A DNA stretch of 12,391 nucleotides from CAYVQZ01 sp964453435. GTDB lineage: Bacteria > Abyssobacteria > SURF-5. The position numbers and the translations under genes were made by a program. Of this stretch, positions 6,431-12,391 are shown piece after piece. The notes under the pieces were generated by a model. It made no database searches, was not told the origin of the DNA, and saw only the letters and a list, made by a program, of their open reading frames with translations. The stretch is from assembly GCA_964453435.1 (NCBI GenBank), contig CAYVQZ010000091.1, positions 1 through 12,391 on the forward strand. The letters are read 5' to 3'. The number at the start of each line of letters is the position of its first letter. Position 1 is the first letter of the stretch.

Positions 6431-7228
6431 GTGCGGCCACCTCTATTTATTTTTCTCAGCCTCACTTTCATAGCGTTCGTCTCGGCGTGTGCCACGACGA
6501 CGACGCTGGAACAACAGCCTGAGGTAAAGGCGATTCGTTCGCGGATTGCAGAGGTCGATTTTGACGGCGTCAGCATGGCCTTCGATGTCGATGTTCAGAA
6601 TCCGTATTCTGTTCCCGTTCGAAATCCGCGCGTTCGGTACACTCTCGCATTTCAGGACAGCCGGGAAATCAACTCCGAAACCGTTCTTCCCGATAAACTG
6701 CCTCCTGGCAGCGTGAGCACGCTTACGCTTCCCGTGCATCTGTCGTATGCCGACATTCTGCGCGACTCGCCAGCGCTCTCGCAAGCAACGAAGGCGGATT
6801 TCAACCTCAATGGTCTTGTCATACTTCCGATGTCGGGCCAATCCCCGCAGCTTCCTTTCGAGTTCGCCGGCGCATTCCCCATTGCCCGCCGTCTTTCGAT
6901 TTCGACGGCAAAGGTGCAGCTCGCCGACGTATCCCTGACGAAGGCGACCGTTCTTGTGGATGCGGACATCGAGAATCCGAATGGTTTTGCCGTTGACATG
7001 CGGGACGTGACCTATTCGCTCGATCTCGGCCAGGTTCAGGTCGGCGGGTTGACCTCGCCGACACGGAAGATAGGAGCGGGCAAAAGGGAACGCGTGAACC
7101 TGATCGGCCACATCACTGCGGAAGAAGGTCTCATCAAGATATTGATGAACGGTATTTCGGCAATACCTACTGTTTCCGCCACCGGCTCCGTGGGGACGCC
7201 TTACGGAGACATAAGGCTTGCCGAATAG
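6431..7228 (+). CDS. Lipoprotein with two LEA14/WHy (LEA_2) domains
   Basis: This 265-residue protein starts at GTG 6431, 8 nt after the FGE-like stop; a weak GGAAG precedes it at very short spacing, so translation may be coupled. Residues 1-20 form a lipoprotein signal ending in VSAC, with C20 to be lipidated. Two successive LEA_2-like beta domains follow, about 35-145 and 155-262; each has the typical DVxxxNPxxxxV strand (DVDVQNPYSVPV at 52-63, DADIENPNGFAV at 177-188). LEA14/WHy proteins are linked to desiccation or stress tolerance in plants and occur in bacteria as envelope lipoproteins of poorly known role. Residue 21 is Ala rather than Asp, which would favour outer-membrane sorting if a Lol system operates. 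It is convergent with the next gene. Confidence 0.85.
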   Translation: MRPPLFIFLSLTFIAFVSACATTTTLEQQPEVKAIRSRIAEVDFDGVSMAFDVDVQNPYSVPVRNPRVRYTLAFQDSREINSETVLPDKLPPGSVSTLTLPVHLSYADILRDSPALSQATKADFNLNGLVILPMSGQSPQLPFEFAGAFPIARRLSISTAKVQLADVSLTKATVLVDADIENPNGFAVDMRDVTYSLDLGQVQVGGLTSPTRKIGAGKRERVNLIGHITAEEGLIKILMNGISAIPTVSATGSVGTPYGDIRLAE

Positions 7229-7319
7229 GCGCTCTTTTCGCCCGGGCAGAGTTGATTGTGATCGGAAACGCGCCAGTGGCGTGCGCGAAAAATAATCGGA
7301 AGGTCGTTCCCGGGATGAA

Positions 7320-8129
7320 TCAGAGATTTTCGGGACTTTTGGTTGCTTCTTGACCTGGTTCCTCTTTGTCAAAAAGCTCCCGGAGGTCGTCTCTGCTTCT
7401 TTGAAAGAAACCCCTCATTCTGTCGAAGACTCCGATCTCAAACTCAGGGACGTATTGCTTAATCTCGCCCGTGAGCGCCGACAACATCTCTGGCGGAATC
7501 GTGCCTGGCTCGGATTTTATTGCCGTCTGGATCATTCGCAGCAACACTTTCTCGCACACTTGTCCCAGCGGCACACCCTTTCCGTCGGCGCCCGAGATAT
7601 CGCGCAGTTCGATATCGGGCAAGTTCACCGTAGCGGCTGGTTTCACCACGGACGCAAAGACAACCTGCCCTCCTGCGATTCGCAGCCGTTCGATACGGTA
7701 TCGCTTCTGTTTCGACAGCTCCCGTTTTTCGCCCTTTTCCATTTGAATGCTCTTCAGGACCGGCCCGATGTTGGCGCCGCGGAGCGAGTGCTCGACAGTG
7801 AGAGACGGGGACTCGATAACAAAGCTGTCTATCAAGACTTCATCCTGAACAATCGAAACCGGTTTCATAGCCACGGTCACCCCTTCGGCTTTCAACAATT
7901 GGACAGTTTTGAAGCCCTCGGGATTCGCGATACGAACGCCCGATAACGCCAGACGCCCATCGAGGAGCGAAAGAGACGCTCGGGACAGTTCCACCTCAAC
8001 CCCGAGCGAGCGTTTGCCCGCTGATTCGATGCCTCCTTCAACGATGGCGTTGATTGTGAAGACAACGAGCAGGACAGGAACGATTAACGAAAGAGCCAGA
8101 CCAACCACGACTTTGAGCACGTTCTTCAT
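7320..8129 (-). CDS. AsmA-like membrane-anchored protein
   Basis: This 269-residue protein has one N-terminal membrane segment (about 5-28) and then an AsmA-type N-terminal pattern: SLGVEVELSRASLSLLDGRL (41-60) followed by ALSGVRIANPEGF (61-73) and repeated beta-strand stretches (VLIDSFVIESPSLTVE, YRIERLRIAGGQVVF). AsmA-like proteins span the inner membrane once and project a beta-rich domain into the periplasm; the large members move or modulate lipids, but this one is far shorter than AsmA itself, so function is open. The C-terminus (about 236-269) is highly charged. The start at 8129 is chosen because AAGGA lies 6 nt upstream; an ATG at 8135 has that site directly against it and would be poorly initiated. 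It has its own -10 at 8195-8200, separated from the upstream OmpA-type gene by a terminator, so it is an independent unit. Confidence 0.7.
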   Translation of the reverse strand: MKNVLKVVVGLALSLIVPVLLVVFTINAIVEGGIESAGKRSLGVEVELSRASLSLLDGRLALSGVRIANPEGFKTVQLLKAEGVTVAMKPVSIVQDEVLIDSFVIESPSLTVEHSLRGANIGPVLKSIQMEKGEKRELSKQKRYRIERLRIAGGQVVFASVVKPAATVNLPDIELRDISGADGKGVPLGQVCEKVLLRMIQTAIKSEPGTIPPEMLSALTGEIKQYVPEFEIGVFDRMRGFFQRSRDDLRELFDKEEPGQEATKSPENL

Positions 8130-8194
8130 ATTCATTCCTTGATAAATCAGCCGTGCCGCTTTGACAGGCGCGGTCACTGTTGCGGCTGTCGAAG

Positions 8195-8200
8195 ATTATA
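8195..8200 (-). promoter_or_regulatory. -10 box of the AsmA-like gene promoter
   Basis: On the minus strand TATAAT is an exact -10 hexamer, placed between the OmpA-type terminator and the AsmA-like gene, about 60 nt before the likely ATG at 8129. No convincing -35 is present; TTGTGT at about 19 bp upstream is the nearest match and overlaps the terminator tail. Confidence 0.45.
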
Positions 8201-8221
8201 CTATAAAGGAGAAGCGTTCAC

Positions 8222-8257
8222 ACAAAAAAGGCCGACCCGCATTTAACGGGCCGGCCT
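8222..8257 (-). terminator. Rho-independent terminator of the OmpA-type lipoprotein gene
   Basis: An 11-bp GC-rich stem (8229-8239 with 8247-8257, one A/C mismatch) closes a 7-nt loop. Read on the minus strand it is followed by a run of T residues (TTTTTTGTG). It begins 19 nt past the stop codon at 8277 and is the clearest terminator in the window. Confidence 0.85.
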
Positions 8258-8276
8258 CTTCCTGCTCACATTCAGC

Positions 8277-9665
8277 TTATTGGCTGATCACGTTGAATTC
8301 GACACGCCTGTTCTGAGCCCTGCCTTCGGGCGTATCATTGGTGGCTATCGGGTTCATTTCGCCTTTGCCTATCGCGATGATTCTGGTAGTTTCTATACCC
8401 TTCGAGACCATATATTCCTTGACCGCTCTGGCCCGTCTCGCGGAGAGTTCCAGGTTGTAAGTTTGGGATCCGGCGCTGTCTGTGTGACCGAGAACCTCGA
8501 TTTTCATTGTCGGGTTCATCTCCAGCACCCGCACGACCTTATCCAGCACGGGATAGAATTCGGGCCGGATTTCCGCCTTGTCGTAATCGAAGCGCAGGCC
8601 TTTCGCGATCCAACAGCCGGCCGAATCGACATCGACACCCTTTGGAGTGTTCGGGCATTTATCGAGGTAATCGGGCACGCCGTCGCCGTCGCTGTCGAGC
8701 GGGCAGCCGGCCGCGTCCACCTTGACGCCCTTTGGAGTGCCGGGGCATTTGTCGAGGTAATCGGGCACGCCGTCGCCGTCACTGTCGAGCGGGCAGCCGG
8801 CCGCGTCTACCTTGACGCCCTTTGGAGTGGCGGGGCATTTGTCGAGGTAATCGGGAACGCCGTCGCCGTCACTGTCGAGCGGGCAGCCTGCCTTGTCCAC
8901 CTTCACACCCTTCGGAGTGTTCGGACATTTGTCGGCCCAATCGGGAACGCCGTCGCCGTCACTGTCAACAAATTCGTGCGCATAGAAGACATCGGCAACA
9001 AACTTTTTCATCTTGTCCCGTGACTGCAATTCCGCCGCCGTCGCGGCGATTCCGCATCCGCTGTGCCGCGCGACCTCCATCATCATCTTTCTGCCCTTTT
9101 CGGAGTCGCCGACGTGAACGGTGTGGAGACAGAGGCGGTCGCCGTAGACCTCTTTCAATGCGAGTGTGGGCGTGACGGGGTCGCGAGTCAGGTTCTCACC
9201 ATCACTCACCACCAGAATCGCAATATTCCCCTCGGCCAATGCGAGGTCCTTTTCCGCTTTCATCAGAGCCGACGCCAGCGGAGTGTTTCCCCAGCCGGCC
9301 TGCAAATCGCCGATAAGGCTCGATAGAGCCGTGCGGTCGTAGGTCTTCACCTTTCTGACGAGTTCCGTGTGATAGTAGGCGCTTCTGCCGAAATTCCGCA
9401 TTCCGGCATTTGTCAGACCTTCGGGAATGGCGCTGTTGAAAGATGTCAAAAATGCTTTTTCCGCCTCAACCTTTGCATCTTCTTTCATCGACCGCGAAAC
9501 GTCCGCGATTATCAGAAGATTGTCGACCTTCAGGTCGTACCCGGGAGACGGCGCCGGTATCGGCCCCATCGACGGGTAGGAAGCCGCCATCTGTTGTGAG
9601 GTTGCGCATGAGATGCCCGACGCGATGAAACCCAGGACTACAAACACCGTTATCAGCCTCTTCAT
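8277..9665 (-). CDS. VWA / thrombospondin type 3 repeat / OmpA lipoprotein
   Basis: This 462-residue protein starts at ATG 9665, with AGGGGGA 8 nt upstream, and opens with a lipoprotein signal (lipobox GISC, C20). A von Willebrand factor A domain (about 44-228) has the MIDAS start D55-x-S57-x-S59 and VVSDGENL (152-159). Four 30-residue thrombospondin type 3 units follow (234-353), each with DSDGDGVPD calcium loops and paired cysteines. The C-terminus (355-460) is an OmpA domain with GHTDSAGS (393-400) and N404-x2-LS-x2-R411A, the peptidoglycan (diaminopimelate) binding pattern. The likely role is an outer-membrane lipoprotein that grips the cell wall, with a calcium-stiffened spacer and a VWA binding head. 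The VWA domain placed before the spacer is less common than plain TSP3-OmpA proteins. The frame is open for 81 codons above the chosen start, but that extension lacks a signal sequence. Gene end is marked by a strong terminator. Confidence 0.92.
   Translation of the reverse strand: MKRLITVFVVLGFIASGISCATSQQMAASYPSMGPIPAPSPGYDLKVDNLLIIADVSRSMKEDAKVEAEKAFLTSFNSAIPEGLTNAGMRNFGRSAYYHTELVRKVKTYDRTALSSLIGDLQAGWGNTPLASALMKAEKDLALAEGNIAILVVSDGENLTRDPVTPTLALKEVYGDRLCLHTVHVGDSEKGRKMMMEVARHSGCGIAATAAELQSRDKMKKFVADVFYAHEFVDSDGDGVPDWADKCPNTPKGVKVDKAGCPLDSDGDGVPDYLDKCPATPKGVKVDAAGCPLDSDGDGVPDYLDKCPGTPKGVKVDAAGCPLDSDGDGVPDYLDKCPNTPKGVDVDSAGCWIAKGLRFDYDKAEIRPEFYPVLDKVVRVLEMNPTMKIEVLGHTDSAGSQTYNLELSARRARAVKEYMVSKGIETTRIIAIGKGEMNPIATNDTPEGRAQNRRVEFNVISQ
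8607..8966 (-). repeat. Four 90-bp tandem coding repeats (TSP3 units)
   Basis: Four in-frame 90-bp units encode the thrombospondin type 3 region. The middle two are nearly identical in DNA, while the outer two differ more (WADKCPN at the start, DVDSAGC at the end). High DNA identity implies recent duplication or gene conversion, and copy number may vary between strains. Confidence 0.92.
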
Positions 9666-9927
9666 CAAGATGTTCCCCCTTTCCTTTTTCTCACGACCAT
9701 ATCTGCTCCCATGCCAAACCACATTCACCTCGACAAATCCAAGGCTTTCACTGGAACCAACTATAACGTCAAAAAGCGCGCTTGGAAAGCGGGAACGAAA
9801 GGATTTGTTTTGGCGTGTCTTTCGAAAGGCGTCCGAAGAGAACCAAAACTTTCTCCGGGACCAAGACTTGCAGAAACTGCAAACCCTTTGGAAAACGGGG
9901 TTCACCAAATTGCGGGCGCGTGTTGAG

Positions 9928-11550
9928 TCAGGAAATGAGAATACCTTCGATTTCCGGGTCTTTCGGCTTTATCTTCACTCGAATGTCTTTCAGGTCGTGC
10001 CCTTCGGATACCGCCTCCCTGGTTTCATCGCTCAATTTTTCGAAAAGCCTTCGGGAAGCTGCAATCTGGCCTCCCGCGGCGCTGGCGCACATCCTGGCGG
10101 CCGAGTTGACCGTCGCGCCGATCAGCGTGTAATCAAGGCGAGCCTCCTGCCCGAGATCGCCCATGATCACTTCGCCGAAATCGCAGCCGATCCCGACCGG
10201 CAACAGCTTACTCTCGGGGATTGCCGCCTGGATAGTCAAGGCCGTGGTCAAACAGTCGGATGCTTTATGTTCGGGAAAATACGCGAGCAGGCCGTCACCC
10301 ATGATCTTGTTGACCCTCCCTCCCGTGGTATTAATGAGTCGCGAGAAAAGCTCGTGTTCCCGGTTCAGCATGGCCACAACATCATCCGGCGGCCTCTCGG
10401 CGCTCCAGTCCGTGAATCCCCTTATGTCGATAAACATCACGGCCACGCTGGTTTTGAATCCCTGTAATCCCTGTTGCAGCACGTCGGCAATCTCCGAGTC
10501 GGCGCCATAACTGATTCCATACTGTCTGCTGAGGAATCGTCTCCGAATCGAGTCGATCAATTGAGTGGTTTTCACTGACCAAATGTTATTCCATGTGTGT
10601 ACCTGGCTGAAGGTGAGGGGATTTGCGACGCCGAATTCCCGCGCCTTTTGAGTGATTTTTTCGATGAGGAGAGAGACGGTTGAAGGGCCTTCGTCCGTCG
10701 CCGCTCGCATAAGGTCGTCGAGCGAGCCAGCCACGATTTCTCTTTTCAGCCAATATTTCAGCCAGCTCTTGCCCGCTTGTGTCAATTCCTCCAACTGTTC
10801 GGGCGTGGGCTTGTTTCGCAACTCTTCCAGCAGTTTCCCGGGCTCGGCCTCCACAAGCATCTGCAAGAACTTATCGATGTTGTTCTCGATGATTCCGCCG
10901 TGCTGGGGGAGGATTCGGTTGATTTTGAGAGTCTTGATCTTTTCGTAGGCGTATCGAATCGGCTCTTTCGAGTCGACATAATGCTCGATAAAGCTTTTGG
11001 CAAGTTCAATATATGAGTCGTCGGCGTAAAGGTTCCATTCCCTGTTGAACACGGCAAAGACATCGCCGGAAAAAAGTGAGTTCGTCGCGTTGTCGTAACT
11101 CATGATGTTTCCCGCAAAATGAAGATACGGAGCATGATAGAAAACGATTCTCCGACCCGATTTCATCTCGAGCGCATCGCCGTCGCCCAGCGGCAACACT
11201 CCTTTCCTCACTCCATAGTACGGTATAAAGATGGAGGCGCGCGGATGCGTCATGATAACGAGGTCCGGGTGAAGCAAATTCTCTATGAACGGGATCAGGC
11301 CGCACAGGTCCGGGTCCTGATGATGAACCACGATATATCGTATCTTCTCGGGGTCTGTCACCTGCTCGACCTTCTGCATGATTAGATCCCTGAAGAGGGG
11401 GTGCCCCGGGCCGGGGTCGAAGAGTATTGCCTCTTCGCCGTCGACGAGAAGATACGGGTTGTTCGAAAAGCCGGCCTCATAGTCGGCGAATCCCACCCAC
11501 CATATGCCGTCGGTAATTTCAATAGCTTCTGTATCGTCAAGTTTTTTCAT
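9928..11550 (-). CDS. ODP-type diiron MBL-fold sensor fused to class III adenylyl cyclase
   Basis: This 540-residue soluble protein starts at ATG 11550, with AGGA 9 nt upstream. Residues 8-235 are a metallo-beta-lactamase fold of the flavodiiron/ODP kind: H77-x-D79-x-D81 in HHQDPDLCG, H144 in YLHFAGN, D163 in LFSGD and H217 in PQHGG, aligning with the FprA diiron ligands; the position of FprA His84 is L82. A helical linker (about 236-365) follows. Residues 366-500 are a class III nucleotide cyclase: metal aspartates D375 (FIDIRGFT) and D419 (MGDG), adenine-reading K415 and D473 (LDYT), and transition-state N482 and R486 (VNSAAR). All catalytic residues are present on one chain, so a homodimer should make cAMP. 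ODP domains bind O2 or NO at diiron, so gas- or redox-controlled cAMP synthesis is the natural inference. No flavodoxin domain is present. No receptor or cAMP-binding regulator is encoded nearby. Confidence 0.9.
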   Translation of the reverse strand: MKKLDDTEAIEITDGIWWVGFADYEAGFSNNPYLLVDGEEAILFDPGPGHPLFRDLIMQKVEQVTDPEKIRYIVVHHQDPDLCGLIPFIENLLHPDLVIMTHPRASIFIPYYGVRKGVLPLGDGDALEMKSGRRIVFYHAPYLHFAGNIMSYDNATNSLFSGDVFAVFNREWNLYADDSYIELAKSFIEHYVDSKEPIRYAYEKIKTLKINRILPQHGGIIENNIDKFLQMLVEAEPGKLLEELRNKPTPEQLEELTQAGKSWLKYWLKREIVAGSLDDLMRAATDEGPSTVSLLIEKITQKAREFGVANPLTFSQVHTWNNIWSVKTTQLIDSIRRRFLSRQYGISYGADSEIADVLQQGLQGFKTSVAVMFIDIRGFTDWSAERPPDDVVAMLNREHELFSRLINTTGGRVNKIMGDGLLAYFPEHKASDCLTTALTIQAAIPESKLLPVGIGCDFGEVIMGDLGQEARLDYTLIGATVNSAARMCASAAGGQIAASRRLFEKLSDETREAVSEGHDLKDIRVKIKPKDPEIEGILIS

Positions 11551-11720
11551 GATTTTGTTCCTCGCGAGAATATGGTTTCTCCCGAAGGCATTGTTCCGAC
11601 CCCTCCAGACAACAAGGCGTCCTCTGGCACAGGGTTCACATCAGTGCGCAAATTATCAATACAAATATAACACCTTTTACGAAATTCCGACTCTTTTGGT
11701 ATTTTCGGGGAGAATTGCGC

Positions 11721-11740
11721 TTCACGGATTATTCCGTGAA
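11721..11740. terminator. Perfect 8-bp hairpin at the end of the PsbP-like gene
   Basis: TTCACGGA (11721-11728) and TCCGTGAA (11733-11740) pair exactly around a 4-nt loop. The hairpin overlaps the stop of the annotated frame (11722-11724), and the loop contains the TAA of the alternative frame (11729-11731). It lacks a U-tract on either strand, so termination is possible but not assured. Confidence 0.4.
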
Positions 11741-12391
11741 TGCGAATGAGCCGAGCATCCGCTCATATATCTTGTGATGTCGCTGTAAATGGGGATCGTT
11801 CCGCGTGAAACCTGTAAACTCGAGAAGAAAAAAATGCTTCCGTCCCTGTCGCATGACACAATGGCGATTTCTTCCTGATCGAAACCGAAAATGGAAAGTT
11901 TGAAGGCGGGTTTCCCGTCAAGGGTTGTCTCGATTGCTTCCTGTATCAGATTGTCACCGTTTACATCTTCGACTCTATAGTTTTTCACCCAGTTCTTCAG
12001 AGTTAGCTTTTCTTTATTCCCGAGAATTCGGAGTCGGAATTCGCCGGGCCAGTAGGAGTGTCCCCTCTCGAGGAAGGTTATCTTGCGTATCTCACCGTCG
12101 AGGAGTGCTTCCGTTGCTTGCACAACGTTCATTCCTTGCCTGGGCCGGGCTTCAATCACATCCCACCCACAAGGATATTTCACTTGAAAACCGAAGGTTT
12201 TATCCACAAATACGTTCCAATCTTGGTGCTTGCCGGATAATTCGGCGCTCTCCTCTTCGGGCAAGGATTTGCTATCTTGATCGGATGCAGGTATACGGCC
12301 CAACGACTGAACTGTCTGTTCTTCCTTGCCGGCGCAGCCAAGGCCAGTCAGCAAAAAACAACAGAGGGCAATGGGCGAAATCTCCCTTGCC
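11722..12391 (-). CDS. PsbP-like (DUF1795-type) lipoprotein, start beyond the right edge, frameshifted end
   Basis: The frame is open to the right edge. Its first visible residues, AREISPIALCCFLLTGLGC, are the hydrophobic core and lipobox-like end of a lipoprotein signal, so the true start lies just outside; a TTG at 12354 would cut the signal in half and is rejected. A low-complexity acidic spacer follows, then a PsbP-like domain with DKTFGFQVKYPCGWDV, as in secreted proteins that begin YGFSIKYPxxW. Its function is unknown. The end is odd: the frame finishes YMSGCSAHSHSRNNP, whereas the +2 frame over the same bases reads KIYERMLGSFAFTE and stops at TAA 11729-11731, which is the typical hydrophobic last strand and end of such proteins. 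A single-base indel near 11775-11785, real or a sequencing error, explains this. Spacing to the cyclase gene downstream is 171 bp. Confidence 0.65.
   Translation of the reverse strand, partial: AREISPIALCCFLLTGLGCAGKEEQTVQSLGRIPASDQDSKSLPEEESAELSGKHQDWNVFVDKTFGFQVKYPCGWDVIEARPRQGMNVVQATEALLDGEIRKITFLERGHSYWPGEFRLRILGNKEKLTLKNWVKNYRVEDVNGDNLIQEAIETTLDGKPAFKLSIFGFDQEEIAIVSCDRDGSIFFFSSLQVSRGTIPIYSDITRYMSGCSAHSHSRNNP

Noticed and set aside
7229..7319. Bidirectional terminator between the convergent LEA and AsmA-like genes
   Set aside because: A 6-bp stem with a wobble pair exists at 7269-7283, but it has no U-tract in the forward direction and loses pairing on the minus strand.
8607..8966. Regular repeats as a CRISPR array
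   Set aside because: The 90-bp units are contiguous, in frame and encode thrombospondin type 3 repeats; there are no spacers.
9680..9710. Sigma54-like promoter (TTGGCATG...GCA) before the OmpA-type gene
   Set aside because: The distance between the GG and GC elements is about three bases too short for sigma54.
9868..9882. Terminator of the cyclase gene
   Set aside because: The 6-bp stem TTGCAG/CTGCAA with a 3-nt loop has no U-tract on the minus strand; too weak to call.
9666..9908. 81-residue N-terminal extension of the OmpA-type protein
   Set aside because: The downstream start has a good ribosome site and a complete lipoprotein signal; the extension shows no domain.
11640..11700. Minus-strand promoter of the cyclase gene
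   Set aside because: AT-rich -10-like words (TATATT, GATAAT) occur but none has a reasonable -35 at 16-18 bp, so it was not listed as a feature.

Overview
The window reads as a chromosomal segment of a Gram-negative, probably uncultivated bacterium. The evidence is a Tat-exported molybdenum enzyme, an OmpA-type peptidoglycan-binding lipoprotein, several lipobox or anchored envelope proteins, sigma70-type promoters and moderately GC-rich DNA. No gene fixes the phylum; a Desulfobacterota- or Hydrogenedentota-like lineage is only a guess. The intergenic regions carry short dispersed-type repeats of a kind often seen in environmental genomes.

Layout. 3-170 (+): tail of a P4-type phage/plasmid primase, cut by the left edge. 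171-671: gene-free, with short tandem repeats. 672-1436 (-): GYF_2/zinc-ribbon/RDD membrane protein with a promoter at 1549-1577. 1741-1819: nested inverted-repeat (REP-like) element. 1826-4735 (-): large Tat-dependent type II DMSO-reductase-family molybdoenzyme. Its promoter matches the sigma70 consensus exactly (TTGACA-17-TATAAT), and a perfect 18-bp palindrome lies on the predicted transcription start. No electron-transfer subunit is encoded nearby. 5002-5107: imperfect palindromic repeat. 5280-7228 (+): two-gene operon of a membrane-anchored FGE-like protein without the FGE cysteines, and a lipoprotein with two LEA14/WHy domains. 7320-8129 (-): AsmA-like anchored protein. 8277-9665 (-): VWA / thrombospondin type 3 / OmpA lipoprotein with a clear intrinsic terminator. 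9928-11550 (-): fusion of an ODP-type (diiron, metallo-beta-lactamase fold) sensor domain to a class III adenylyl cyclase. 11722-12391 (-): PsbP-like/DUF1795-like lipoprotein open to the right edge, with an apparent frameshift near its end.

How they may work together. Most of the genes act in or at the envelope: anchored proteins, lipoproteins and a periplasmic redox enzyme. The cyclase is the only clear signalling protein; by domain logic it would convert an O2/NO/redox input at a diiron site into cAMP. Nothing in the sequence links it directly to the molybdoenzyme operator, so that is speculation. The most noteworthy items are the ODP-cyclase fusion, the orphan molybdoenzyme with its extra cysteines and consensus promoter/operator, and the repeat elements flanking that gene.
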